A stretch of DNA of 64,000 bases from Chryseobacterium sp. StRB126 (GTDB lineage: Bacteria > Bacteroidota > Bacteroidia > Flavobacteriales > Weeksellaceae), in the NCBI RefSeq assembly GCF_000829375.1, contig NZ_AP014624.1:5022001-5086000 (forward strand), in the 5' to 3' direction. Of the stretch, positions 27,652-36,265 are shown in pieces. How positions within the stretch are numbered: position 1 is the stretch's first letter; every line of letters starts with the position of its first letter. Made by a program: the position numbers and the translations under genes. The notes under the pieces were generated by a model. It did no database searches and had not been told where the DNA came from. It worked only from the letters and a program-made list of their open reading frames with translations.

Positions 27652-27842
27652 ATATATTGCTACAAACAATCATCAATCAATCTCATTTATTTAAAAAAAC
27701 TAAGTATTAATGGCTATTATCACATGATAATATTTTTATCCACAATACTAAAATATTCAAACTCTAATACCTTCAACACATCTATTTCACACCTTATTTT
27801 CATTAAAATTATCCATAGTAATGAAATATGAACAAAAAGCTT

Positions 27843-27850
27843 TATCTTTG
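27843..27850 (+). promoter_or_regulatory. -7 element of the tmRNA promoter
   Basis: TATCTTTG matches TAnnTTTG and ends 16 nt before the mature tmRNA 5' end. No clear -33 box is seen. Confidence 0.5.
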
Positions 27851-27866
27851 CATTCACTTTATCTAT

Positions 27867-28262
27867 GGGGTTGACTGGTTTCGACAGCAAGACCAATGGG
27901 TAAGTAAGCATGCAGAGAACCGTGGCGCGATCTCTATAATCCCTTGCTACAAAATTTTAACTGGCAACGAAGAGTTCGCTCTTGCAGCTTAATATCGAAG
28001 TATAGTAGATCAAGCGTTTTCCTGAAGATAGTAAGGAAGCAAGATATTCCACAAATGCTCTGTTCTGCGGCGTTTGATCCTGGGATATAGGAATGCGGGA
28101 ATAAGGTTTCAGATGCTTCGGCTGAAACTCGAAAACTTTAGAAGATAAGCTGGAAGTTGGGTGTCTATCCTCTGCTTCCCGTCGAAAACCAATGGTAGAA
28201 TAAGCATGTAGAAAGCTTATGTATTGCTTGTTTGGACGAGGGTTCGAATCCCTCCAACTCCA
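27867..28262 (+). ncRNA. ssrA: Transfer-messenger RNA
   Basis: About 396 nt. The 5' end GGGGTTGACTGGTTTCGACA and the 3' end GGTTCGAATCCCTCCAACTCC form the alanyl-tRNA-like domain (GGGGTTG pairs with CAACTCC); CCA is not encoded. The mRNA-like part reads GGC AAC GAA GAG TTC GCT CTT GCA GCT TAA (27963-27992), giving the tag GNEEFALAA. It rescues stalled ribosomes and marks the products for proteolysis. The tag ends in ALAA, as expected. The start of the tag (resume codon GGC) is inferred from related Bacteroidota tags. Confidence 0.97.
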
Positions 28263-28264
28263 CT

Positions 28265-28297
28265 AAAAAAACCACTGAAGTATTCAGTGGTTTTTTT
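28265..28297 (+). terminator. Terminator of tmRNA
   Basis: Stem ACCACTGA (28271-28278) pairs with TCAGTGGT (28284-28291), followed by a run of T to 28297. Confidence 0.9.
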
Positions 28298-28419
28298 AAT
28301 TTTCAATCTGATCATGTAGCTTGTTAAATTAATATACAAGACTATTTTCAGATTGCTATATAATTAGGAATATTCAATGATATCAGGAATACAAAAGGCT
28401 TCATTTCAAAGCCTTTCAA

Positions 28420-29049
28420 CTATTTCATCTTTTTATAAAATTCGTAGAGTGCATCAATATCTGCAGAGCAAATAATGGGAATTGCTTTTTCAAGAATGCT
28501 TTCATCCCACTCCCACCATTTCATTTCAAGCAGCAATACAATATGATGCTCACTAAATCTTTTTTTGATTGGTTTTGCGGGATTTCCTCCTACAATTGTA
28601 TAAGGTTCCACATCTTTTGTCACTAAAGCACGACTTCCGATTACCGCTCCGTCACCAATTGTAATTCCAGCCATGATCATAGCCTCCGTTCCAATCCACA
28701 CATCATTCCCAATAACAGTATCACCAGCCAGTTTGAACGCATCCTTGCTGTTTTGGAAACATTCAACTTCTGACATATAATAGAAGGGAAAACTTGAAAT
28801 CCAATCATAGCGATGCCCCTGATTTCCACACATGATAAAACTGGCACCACTTCCAATAGAACAGTAAGAACCGATAATCAATTTATCTACATCATCTCTG
28901 TCTGGAAGCAAATATCGCGCACAGTCGTCAAAAGAATGTCCATGATAATATCCAGAATAATAAGAATATTGACCGGCAATAATATTAGGGTTTTGAATAT
29001 GGTCTTTTATGATTTTGCCTTTAAAAGGACTTTCAAAGAAATTTTTCAT
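28420..29049 (-). CDS. catB: Type B chloramphenicol O-acetyltransferase (xenobiotic acetyltransferase)
   Basis: 209 residues, the typical length of CatB. The sequence follows the CatB pattern closely: [60 protein letters not shown] and [20 protein letters not shown]. These are hexapeptide repeats that build a left-handed beta-helix trimer, and the catalytic histidine lies in GNQGHRYDW. The enzyme would transfer acetyl from acetyl-CoA to chloramphenicol. It is a lone gene convergent with tmRNA. No integron or mobile element is visible, so it looks like a resident chromosomal copy; the true substrate in this organism is unproven. Confidence 0.88.
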   Translation of the reverse strand: MKNFFESPFKGKIIKDHIQNPNIIAGQYSYYSGYYHGHSFDDCARYLLPDRDDVDKLIIGSYCSIGSGASFIMCGNQGHRYDWISSFPFYYMSEVECFQNSKDAFKLAGDTVIGNDVWIGTEAMIMAGITIGDGAVIGSRALVTKDVEPYTIVGGNPAKPIKKRFSEHHIVLLLEMKWWEWDESILEKAIPIICSADIDALYEFYKKMK

Positions 29050-29401
29050 TTTTTAGCTTTTAAATATAACAATAGAAATAAAGAGAACAGCTATAAGCTA
29101 TCCTTTAGAAAAGGTGATCTGTTTATTCAAAAAAGCTAACGTGTTAATTTCATAACACACAAATATAGGTAAAAAAACTTTAGATTTTTGTTTAATCTTA
29201 GCCTTTATAGAGGCAAAAACCGACTCATTTTAAACATTTTGAATAAAAATAAGTTAATTCATCAAGAAATAAAAATTAAACATCTATAATCCAATCAAAT
29301 ATAAATAGCTGAAAACTAAAACACTAAACTTTTTGGATGTAAAATGAAAGCCTTCTCTCCACAAAAAAGACTAAAAAAATGTTTTATCGTCAAGAATTTT
29401 A
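29050..29401. other. Gene-free region between catB and acpP
   Basis: About 350 A+T-rich nt between two divergent genes. A minus-strand TATATTTG (29160-29167) could serve catB but lacks a clear -33 partner. Nothing else is recognised. Confidence 0.4.
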
Positions 29402-29409
29402 TATATTTG
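29402..29409 (+). promoter_or_regulatory. -7 element of the acpP promoter
   Basis: TATATTTG lies 32 nt upstream of the acpP start codon; a -33 box is not obvious. Confidence 0.5.
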
Positions 29410-29441
29410 CACCATCTAACAATTAAAAAAAATAATTTACT

Positions 29442-29681
29442 ATGTCAGACATTGCATCAAGAGTAAAAGCTATCATCGCTGATAAGCTTGACGTTGAAGA
29501 AACAGAAGTAACTCCTGAAGCTAGCTTCACTAACGATTTAGGAGCAGATTCACTAGATACAGTTGAGTTAATCATGGAATTTGAAAAAGAATTCAACATT
29601 CAAATCCCTGATGATCAAGCTGAAAAAATTACTACTGTAGGGCACGCTATCGCTTACATCGAAGAAGTAGTAAATAAATAA
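29442..29681 (+). CDS. acpP: Acyl carrier protein
   Basis: 79 residues, acidic. The phosphopantetheine attachment serine is Ser37 in [18 protein letters not shown]. It carries growing acyl chains for fatty acid synthesis. fabF follows 34 nt downstream, the usual pairing. The leader contains AACAATTAAAAAAAATAATT and no Shine-Dalgarno sequence, as is common in this phylum. Confidence 0.98.
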   Translation: MSDIASRVKAIIADKLDVEETEVTPEASFTNDLGADSLDTVELIMEFEKEFNIQIPDDQAEKITTVGHAIAYIEEVVNK

Positions 29682-29715
29682 TATTCTTCAACAAAAAAGA
29701 AATTAAACAAAGTTT

Positions 29716-30960
29716 ATGGAATTAAAAAGAGTAGTTGTAACAGGTTTTGGAGCAATAACACCAATCGGAAATAATGCAAAAGAATACTGGGAAAATCTTG
29801 TAAAAGGTGAGAGCGGAGCCGCTCCGATTACTCTTTTTGATGCCACAAACTTTAAAACCAAGTTCGCTTGTGAGGTAAAAAATTTCGATCCGTTACAGCA
29901 TTTCGATAAGAAAGAAGCTAAAAAAATGGACCGAAATACTCAATTGGGACTTGTTGCTGCTAGAGAAGCTGTAGAACATTCTGGTATTATTGAAAATAAT
30001 GTAGATAAAAACAGAGTGGGTGTAATTTGGGGCTCCGGAATCGGAGGTCTGGAAACATTTGAAACGGAAGTTTTAGGATGGGCCAATACGGACATTCCTA
30101 GATTCAATCCTTTCTTTATTCCTAAAATGATTGCAGATATGACACCTGGTCAAATCTCAATTGAATATGGTTTCCATGGACCGAATTATACAACAGTATC
30201 TGCATGTGCCTCTTCAGCTAATGCTTTAATTGATTCCAAGATGCTTATCCAATTGGGAAAAGCAGACGTTATTGTGTGCGGAGGCTCTGAAGCAGCCGTA
30301 ACAGCAAGTGGTGTCGGTGGATTTAATGCAATGATGGCACTTTCTACGAGGAACGATGATCCTACAACAGCTTCGAGACCTTTCGACAAAGACAGAGATG
30401 GATTTGTATTGGGCGAAGGTGCTGGATGTATTGTTCTTGAAGAATACGAGCACGCTGTAAAACGTGGTGCAACAATTTATGCAGAATTATTAGGAGGTGG
30501 TATGAGTGCAGATGCATATCATATGACCGCTCCACATCCTGAAGGCCTTGGTGCTTATCTGGTAATGAAAAACTGTTTGGAAGATGCAGGCTTAACTGCT
30601 GATGAAATAGATCATATCAATATGCATGGTACTTCTACTCCATTAGGAGACATCGCAGAATCCAACGCAATTTCGAAATTATTGGGCGAGCATGCTTTTG
30701 ACATTCAGATCAATTCTACAAAATCAATGACAGGTCACCTTTTAGGAGCTGCCGGTGTTATTGAAGCTATTGCTGCATTAGGAACTATTATTCATGGTAT
30801 TGTTCCTCCTACCATCAACCATTTTACTGATGATGAAAAGATAGACAGCAGACTAAACTTTACGTTTAATACAGCTGTGAAGAAAGATGTAAAAGTAGCC
30901 ATGAGCAATACTTTTGGATTTGGTGGGCATAACGCTTGCGTTCTATTTAAGAAAATCTAA
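29716..30960 (+). CDS. fabF: 3-oxoacyl-[acyl-carrier-protein] synthase II
   Basis: 414 residues. The thiolase-fold active site is complete: Cys164 in TVSACASSANALID, His in NMHGTSTPLGDIAE, Lys in STKSMTGHLLGAAGVIEAIA and the closing His in NTFGFGGHNACVLF. It elongates acyl-ACP by condensation with malonyl-ACP. It follows acpP, and rnc starts 9 nt after its stop, so acpP-fabF-rnc form one unit. Confidence 0.97.
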   Translation: MELKRVVVTGFGAITPIGNNAKEYWENLVKGESGAAPITLFDATNFKTKFACEVKNFDPLQHFDKKEAKKMDRNTQLGLVAAREAVEHSGIIENNVDKNRVGVIWGSGIGGLETFETEVLGWANTDIPRFNPFFIPKMIADMTPGQISIEYGFHGPNYTTVSACASSANALIDSKMLIQLGKADVIVCGGSEAAVTASGVGGFNAMMALSTRNDDPTTASRPFDKDRDGFVLGEGAGCIVLEEYEHAVKRGATIYAELLGGGMSADAYHMTAPHPEGLGAYLVMKNCLEDAGLTADEIDHINMHGTSTPLGDIAESNAISKLLGEHAFDIQINSTKSMTGHLLGAAGVIEAIAALGTIIHGIVPPTINHFTDDEKIDSRLNFTFNTAVKKDVKVAMSNTFGFGGHNACVLFKKI

Positions 30961-30969
30961 ATTCAATGA

Positions 30970-31734
30970 ATGGAGTTACAGAAATACTTTTCTAAATTCC
31001 TTCTCAAAAAAAGAAAAAGACAATTAACGGAAAGAGATTATTTTCTCAGTACCGAGCTTCACAGAGTTTTGGGTACAGAGGTACAAAATATTGCTCTTTA
31101 CCGCGAGGCTTTTTCTTTGAAAAATTCTTCTAAAAATCAAGACAGCAATTACGAAAGGCTTGAATTTTTGGGAGATTCTGTTTTGGGTACAATTATTTCT
31201 TGTCATTTGTTCCAGACCTATCCTCAGGCTAATGAAGGATATCTGACACAAATGAAATCTAAGATTGTTAATAGGAAAAATCTTAATAAATTAGGAGAAG
31301 ACCTTAAGCTTACAGATCTTCTGCAAAAGCAGAATAATTCTTCAGCTCTAGGTGAAAATATCTCCGGAAATTTATTTGAAGCCTTAATAGGTGCGGTTTA
31401 TTTGGATTTCCATTATGATGCTTGTAAAAAAATCATTCTGGAAAAACTTTTGACACCTTCCGAGATTAACAAACTGGAGAATAAAATTGTCAGCTATAAA
31501 GGTCTCCTTCTCGAATGGAGCCAGAAGAAGAAGGTAAATATAAAGTACGAAACCTGCGAGGAAATACAGGCCAATAAGGCCATCATGTTCCGTTGTCATG
31601 TATGGCTTGGAGATGAAAAGATTGCCAATGCTACAGAAACCTCCAAGAAAAAGGCTGAAGAAAAAGCAGCACAGAGGGCTTTTTATATTTTAAATAAAAA
31701 AGAAAATATACTTGGAAATTCAAAAACTTTATGA
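30970..31734 (+). CDS. rnc: Ribonuclease III
   Basis: 254 residues. The RNase III signature NYERLEFLGDSVLGTIISCH is intact, with the catalytic acidic residues (E and D of LEFLGD, and the downstream E in NLFEALIGAVYLD). A C-terminal double-stranded-RNA-binding domain ends NATETSKKKAEEKAAQRAFY. A basic N-terminal segment (LLKKRKRQLTERDYF) precedes the catalytic domain. It processes rRNA precursors and structured mRNAs. The acpP-fabF-rnc order is widely conserved. Confidence 0.96.
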   Translation: MELQKYFSKFLLKKRKRQLTERDYFLSTELHRVLGTEVQNIALYREAFSLKNSSKNQDSNYERLEFLGDSVLGTIISCHLFQTYPQANEGYLTQMKSKIVNRKNLNKLGEDLKLTDLLQKQNNSSALGENISGNLFEALIGAVYLDFHYDACKKIILEKLLTPSEINKLENKIVSYKGLLLEWSQKKKVNIKYETCEEIQANKAIMFRCHVWLGDEKIANATETSKKKAEEKAAQRAFYILNKKENILGNSKTL

Positions 31735-32185
31735 TCTTGATGATATAGAATTTGAAGATATTGCCATAGGATTGGTAAGATTAGCCAAAGATATACCCGC
31801 TCATGAGTTTTTCTACAAAATAAACCAACTTAATAATCTCAGTTTCTCAAGAAAAAAAGACATGGTCTTTCACGGAGATTATTATGATTATTTTTTTCCA
31901 AGGTTTGAGGCCTATCACAAGTTTTCCAAGACCTGTTTCACCTTTATTTCCAATAAATCTTCCGAAAGTAAACAAAAAAAAGTTCAAACCGAGCTCTTTA
32001 CAGAAGAAGAAAACATTAAATTTTTATTAAATAATCAGGTAGATGTAGAATATATTCTGCATAGTTCGGAACAGTTTCCTGATTTTTCCGTAATTTTGCT
32101 CCCTGAAAATCTTGTGTTTCCAATTCAAGATTATACATTGAGTTCTGAAGAGGAACTTTATCAAATTATCCAGTATTATGAATAA
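31712..32185 (+). CDS. Small conserved protein, IPExxxVDY-like family, TTG start
   Basis: 157 residues of unknown function. The start is TTG at 31712, overlapping the end of rnc by 23 nt; an in-frame stop at 31691-31693 and the absence of an ATG before residue 50 leave no better choice. The N-terminus EIQKLYDLDDIEFEDIAIGL and a later LLPENLVFPIQDYTL segment recall a flavobacterial family found between rnc and pyk and named after an IPE...VDY motif; this assignment comes from memory and position. It also overlaps pyk by 8 nt, so translation of rnc, this gene and pyk is probably coupled. No catalytic motif is visible. Confidence 0.7.
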   Translation: MEIQKLYDLDDIEFEDIAIGLVRLAKDIPAHEFFYKINQLNNLSFSRKKDMVFHGDYYDYFFPRFEAYHKFSKTCFTFISNKSSESKQKKVQTELFTEEENIKFLLNNQVDVEYILHSSEQFPDFSVILLPENLVFPIQDYTLSSEEELYQIIQYYE

Positions 32186-33623
32186 GTATTTAAAGAAGAC
32201 AAAAATTATTGCTACACTAGGGCCTGCTTCATCATCGAAGGAGGTAATGTTAGATCTGATGAAGGCAGGTGTTGATATTTTCAGAATAAATTTTTCCCAT
32301 GCAGATTACGACTTAGTTCGAAAGAATATTGAAATAATTAGAGAACTAAACAACGAGTACGGCTATTCAGTGGGTATTTTAGGTGACCTTCAAGGGCCTA
32401 AACTGAGAGTAGGTGTTGTAAAAGAAGGTTCTTACCTTAATCCTGGTGACATTCTTACCTTCACCAATGAAAAGATTGAGGGAGATTCTACTAAGGTATA
32501 CATGACTTACCAACAGTTTCCACAAGACGTAAAAGTTGGGGAAAGAATCCTTATCGATGATGGTAAGCTGGTATTGGAGGTTACTGAAACCAACGAAGTC
32601 GATACTGTAAAAGCTAAAACAATCCAAGGGGGACCTTTAAGCTCTAAGAAAGGAGTTAACCTTCCTAATACACAGGTATCTCTTCCTGCATTAACGGAAA
32701 AAGATATTCAGGATGCTAATTTCATGATGGACATGGAAGTAGACTGGATCGCTCTTTCTTTCGTACGTCATGCACAAGACATCATTGACCTGAAAGAATT
32801 AATTGCAAAACATCCAAACGGTAAATTCAAAACTCCGATTATCGCGAAGATTGAAAAACCTGAAGGGGTTAAAAATATTGAAGAAATCTTATTGGAGTGT
32901 GACGGACTAATGGTTGCCCGTGGTGACCTAGGAGTTGAAGTTCCAATGGAAGAAGTTCCTGCTATTCAGAAAAATCTGGTAGAGAAAGCAAGATTCTATT
33001 CTAAGCCGGTAATTATCGCAACTCAGATGATGGAAACGATGATTAACAGTTTAACGCCAACCAGAGCAGAAGTAAATGACGTGGCTAACTCTGTATTGGA
33101 CGGTGCTGATGCGGTAATGCTTTCAGGAGAAACTTCTGTAGGTAGATATCCGGTACAGGTGGTAGAAAACATGGCTAAAATTGTGAAAAACATTGAAACC
33201 ACTCACTTTTACCAACACAAGAACGAACCTATTGAAAAAGACTATAACTGTATTGATGAGAGATTTATTACCAACAGGGTATGTCTGGCAGCAGTAAGAA
33301 TTGCAAAAACAACAAATGTTTCTGCGATTGTAACGTTGACTCACTCGGGGTATACAGCCTTCCAGCTTGCAGCTCACAGGCCAAACTCTCAGATTATTGT
33401 ATACAGTGGAAACAAAAGAGTAATTACTATGCTGAATCTTCTTTGGGGTGTTCACGCTTACTATTACGATATGAAGAAGTCTACTGATGAGACCATTATT
33501 CAGGTAAATATGTTAACGCATAACTACGGTTATATCGAAACAGGTGATTTCGTTATCAATATCAATGCGACACCGTCCTATGAAGGAGGTAAAACCAATA
33601 CTTTGAGATTAACGACAGTATAA
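32178..33623 (+). CDS. pyk: Pyruvate kinase
   Basis: 481 residues. Hallmarks are KIIATLGPASSSKEVMLDLM, FRINFSHADYDLVRKNI, the catalytic-lysine region PIIAKIEKPEGVKNIEEIL, the ADP/metal-binding MVARGDLGVEVPMEEVPAIQ and ATQMMETMINSLTPTRAEVN. The C-terminal regulatory domain is present (AIVTLTHSGYTAFQLAAHRP). It converts phosphoenolpyruvate and ADP into pyruvate and ATP. It is the last gene of the acpP-fabF-rnc unit and is followed by a heptanucleotide repeat and a bidirectional terminator. Confidence 0.97.
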   Translation: MNKYLKKTKIIATLGPASSSKEVMLDLMKAGVDIFRINFSHADYDLVRKNIEIIRELNNEYGYSVGILGDLQGPKLRVGVVKEGSYLNPGDILTFTNEKIEGDSTKVYMTYQQFPQDVKVGERILIDDGKLVLEVTETNEVDTVKAKTIQGGPLSSKKGVNLPNTQVSLPALTEKDIQDANFMMDMEVDWIALSFVRHAQDIIDLKELIAKHPNGKFKTPIIAKIEKPEGVKNIEEILLECDGLMVARGDLGVEVPMEEVPAIQKNLVEKARFYSKPVIIATQMMETMINSLTPTRAEVNDVANSVLDGADAVMLSGETSVGRYPVQVVENMAKIVKNIETTHFYQHKNEPIEKDYNCIDERFITNRVCLAAVRIAKTTNVSAIVTLTHSGYTAFQLAAHRPNSQIIVYSGNKRVITMLNLLWGVHAYYYDMKKSTDETIIQVNMLTHNYGYIETGDFVININATPSYEGGKTNTLRLTTV

Positions 33624-33665
33624 GCAATAAGCAATAAGCAATAAGCAATAAGCAATAAGCAATAA
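33624..33665 (+). repeat. Six perfect copies of GCAATAA directly after the pyk stop codon
   Basis: The 7-bp unit is repeated head to tail with no mismatch; a partial copy (GCAAAA) follows. Copy-number change would lengthen the 3' untranslated region without altering pyk. Confidence 0.95.
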
Positions 33666-33691
33666 GCAAAATTACTTTTTGTCTAAACATT

Positions 33692-33727
33692 AAAAAACTC
33701 CTGAAAAATTAATTTTCAGGAGTTTTT
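33692..33727. terminator. Bidirectional terminator between pyk and the aldehyde dehydrogenase
   Basis: AAAAACTCCTGAAAA (33692-33706) pairs with TTTTCAGGAGTTTTT (33713-33727) and serves both convergent genes. Confidence 0.9.
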
Positions 33728-33786
33728 ATTTTTATAATGTAAAGTGAAAAACCTCTGAGATTTCTCGAATGAAATTTATATGGTTT

Positions 33787-35079
33787 TTAGTTACCTACGA
33801 TCGTCTTTGCGGTCACAAACTCTTTTAAAGCGTGTAAAGAAAGCTCTGTTCCATATCCGGAAGCCTTGGAGCCACCAAATGGAAAACGAGGGTCAGAACT
33901 GGTCATTCTGTTGATATTTACCGTTCCTGATTCAAGGTTTTCAATAAAGAATAGCTGACGGTCTTTATCTTGAGTCCATACAGAGTTTGAAAGTCCAAAA
34001 GGAATATCATTAGCAATTTGTAATGCTTCTTCAGCACTTTTAGCGATCATTACCATTCCAAGAGGACCGAAAAGCTCTTCTTTTAGGATTGGATTACCTT
34101 CTTTAACTCTTATTAAACCGGGTTTGAATTCATTATCTGAAACTCTTTCTAAAGGAAGAATGATTTCGGCTCCATTCTCTAACGCTCTGTTGAATTGAGC
34201 TTCCAACTCATCAGCTAAGTCTGGTCTTGCCATTCCTGCCAATTTCGTTTCTTTATTAAAGGGATCCCCAATTTCGTATTTTTTATATTCTTCAATGAAG
34301 AGGGGTAAAAATTGATCTTCTATCTTTTCATCAAGGATAAATCTTTTAGCTGCCGTACAGGTCTGTCCACAATTTTGAAGTCTTGATTTTGCTCCTGCTT
34401 TTGCTGCTGCTTCAAGATCTCCATCCTCAAAAATGATAAATGCATCACTTCCTCCCAGCTCAAGTAAAGATTTTTTGATATTTAATCCAGCGATAGAGGC
34501 TACTTCTCCTCCTGCTTTTCCACTTCCTGTAAGGCTTACTCCTTTTACAGCATCATGCTCTAAGATTTCTTTTACCGCTTTATGTCCCACTTCAAGATTC
34601 TGGAACACTCCTTCCGGAAAACCTGCTTCCAAAAGAACTTCTTCAATGGCATTTCCACTTCCGAAACAGATTGAAGCATGTTTTAAAACCACTGTATTTC
34701 CTGCCAATATTGCAGGAACAGCAAACCTCAACACTTGCCAGAAAGGAAAATTCCAAGGCATTACTCCCAAGATTACTCCTTTTGGAGCGTAATGAATTTC
34801 GGAATAGGCAAATTCGGATTCTATTTTTTCAGGTTTTAAGATATTTTCAGCATCAGCATAATAATTCATCATTAAAGCACACTTCTCCACCTCAGCAATT
34901 GATTCCGAAATGGGCTTATTCATCTCAGTAGTAATGATCCTTCCAAATTTTTCTGAATTATTTTTTAATATTTCTGCTGCTTTTGCGATTAACTTCTGCT
35001 TTTCTTCAAACGGCATTTTTCGCCACACTGAAAACACTTCGTCTGCTTTAATAAGCTTGCTTTCAATTAATTGTTCCAT
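33787..35079 (-). CDS. NAD(P)-dependent aldehyde dehydrogenase (succinate-semialdehyde type)
   Basis: 430 residues. The active site is intact: Asn in MPWNFPFWQVLRFAVPAILA, the glycine motif in VSLTGSGKAGGEVASIAG, Glu in KSLLELGGSDAFIIFED and the nucleophile Cys in QNCGQTCTAAKRFILDE. The C-terminus holds PFGGSKASGYGTELS, typical of the succinate-semialdehyde dehydrogenase group. The protein is about 25 residues shorter than usual, lacking the standard N-terminal NP-x-TGE-type segment; an in-frame stop just upstream shows this is real. It lies 137 nt after hutG in the same direction. The physiological substrate is uncertain. Confidence 0.88.
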   Translation of the reverse strand: MEQLIESKLIKADEVFSVWRKMPFEEKQKLIAKAAEILKNNSEKFGRIITTEMNKPISESIAEVEKCALMMNYYADAENILKPEKIESEFAYSEIHYAPKGVILGVMPWNFPFWQVLRFAVPAILAGNTVVLKHASICFGSGNAIEEVLLEAGFPEGVFQNLEVGHKAVKEILEHDAVKGVSLTGSGKAGGEVASIAGLNIKKSLLELGGSDAFIIFEDGDLEAAAKAGAKSRLQNCGQTCTAAKRFILDEKIEDQFLPLFIEEYKKYEIGDPFNKETKLAGMARPDLADELEAQFNRALENGAEIILPLERVSDNEFKPGLIRVKEGNPILKEELFGPLGMVMIAKSAEEALQIANDIPFGLSNSVWTQDKDRQLFFIENLESGTVNINRMTSSDPRFPFGGSKASGYGTELSLHALKEFVTAKTIVGN

Positions 35080-35216
35080 AATATAATTTCTGTTTTAAAT
35101 TCAGCTAATGAATTTATGAGCGCTTTTATTGTAAAAGCACGATAAAGTCAGCAAATTCTATTCCTTAAGGGTCAATAAAAGAATGATTTTCTCTATCGGA
35201 AGAATATAGCTTTATC

Positions 35217-36140
35217 TTAAATCATTAGCCATTCATTCACCAGACAAGCTGCAAGCCTTGCCGTTCTGTCTTGAATATCGAACGACGGGTTAACTTCTGC
35301 CACGTCTAGTGCAACCAGTTTTTTATTTTTTAAGATATGTCTGTAAAAATGCATAAAGGTTGCGTCTGCAAAGATACCATTATATGCTGAAGCTGAAACC
35401 CCCGGAGCGATAGATGCATTAAAAACATCCATACAAATGGTAAGATAAGCAAAATCCACATTCTCCAACAGGTCATCAATACGCTGATAGACAGATGGAA
35501 GGTTTTCAAAGAATAATTCATCCGAAAGGATGTATTTCATTCCATATTGATGGGCAGTATCAAACAGCTTTAAAGTGTTGGAATTTCTCTGGATTCCGAT
35601 GTGAAGGGAATTGATAGGCCCATCCTGAGCAATTTGCCAGAATCCTGTTCCTGAACTTGCCCCTACTTCTTTTTCCGGCTGCCTGTTATCAAAGTGGGCA
35701 TCTATATTGATAATTCCTATTTTTTGCTCCGGAAAGGCTGTTTTAATGCCTAAATAATGAGCATAGGTTACTTCATGTCCGCCACCTAAAACAAGGGATT
35801 TACCACCTTTTAAAAGGACTTTTGAGACATTCTTGGCAAGATTATTCTGAGTGTTCTCCAGATTACCGTCTTCACAGGTAACGTTTCCAAAATCCAACAT
35901 CGAGAAATCAGGAAGAATCACAGGAAAATTAGACATATTTTTCCGGATCACGTTGGGAGCATCCTTAGCACCCTGACGGCCTTTATTCCTCCTGACTCCT
36001 TCATCCACGGCAAAACCATGCAAAACGAAATCATTCGTTAAAATATTGTCATAATTCTGTTCTTCTTTTACTCTCTGAAATAGCCTGTGGAAAAGAAGCT
36101 CTTCTCCATCTAATCTACCCTGCCAAATATTTTGAAACAT
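35217..36140 (-). CDS. hutG: Formimidoylglutamase (HutG, arginase/agmatinase family)
   Basis: 307 residues of the ureohydrolase fold. The binuclear manganese ligands are seen in SLVLGGGHEVTYAHY, NIDAHFDNR and TICMDVFNASIAPGVSASAY; the last matches HutG-type members better than arginase. The N-terminal block FAVDEGVRRNKGRQGAKDAP is also characteristic. It hydrolyses N-formimino-L-glutamate to glutamate and formamide, the last step of histidine breakdown. hutI lies 3.6 kb upstream on the same strand, but hutH and hutU are not in this window. The assignment is by motif and by the shared neighbourhood with hutI. Confidence 0.85.
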   Translation of the reverse strand: MFQNIWQGRLDGEELLFHRLFQRVKEEQNYDNILTNDFVLHGFAVDEGVRRNKGRQGAKDAPNVIRKNMSNFPVILPDFSMLDFGNVTCEDGNLENTQNNLAKNVSKVLLKGGKSLVLGGGHEVTYAHYLGIKTAFPEQKIGIINIDAHFDNRQPEKEVGASSGTGFWQIAQDGPINSLHIGIQRNSNTLKLFDTAHQYGMKYILSDELFFENLPSVYQRIDDLLENVDFAYLTICMDVFNASIAPGVSASAYNGIFADATFMHFYRHILKNKKLVALDVAEVNPSFDIQDRTARLAACLVNEWLMI

Positions 36141-36265
36141 AATCCTTTAAAATTCAATTTTAGTCACATCATTCTATCCAGTAAAGCTAACTAATATTGT
36201 TTAGAAAAAAAAACGCCTTTTACACATTATACAAAGAATTTCCTGTAAGATAAATAGCTTTGTTT

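Noticed and set aside
27720..27911. Minus-strand 63-codon frame overlapping the tmRNA 5' region
   Set aside because: It overlaps the tmRNA gene and its promoter and has no family resemblance.
27867..28262. tmRNA 3' end as an attachment site for an island carrying catB
   Set aside because: No second copy of the tmRNA 3' end and no integrase were seen downstream.
33624..33665. GCAATAA repeat as a CRISPR-like array
   Set aside because: Units are 7 bp with no spacers and no cas genes.
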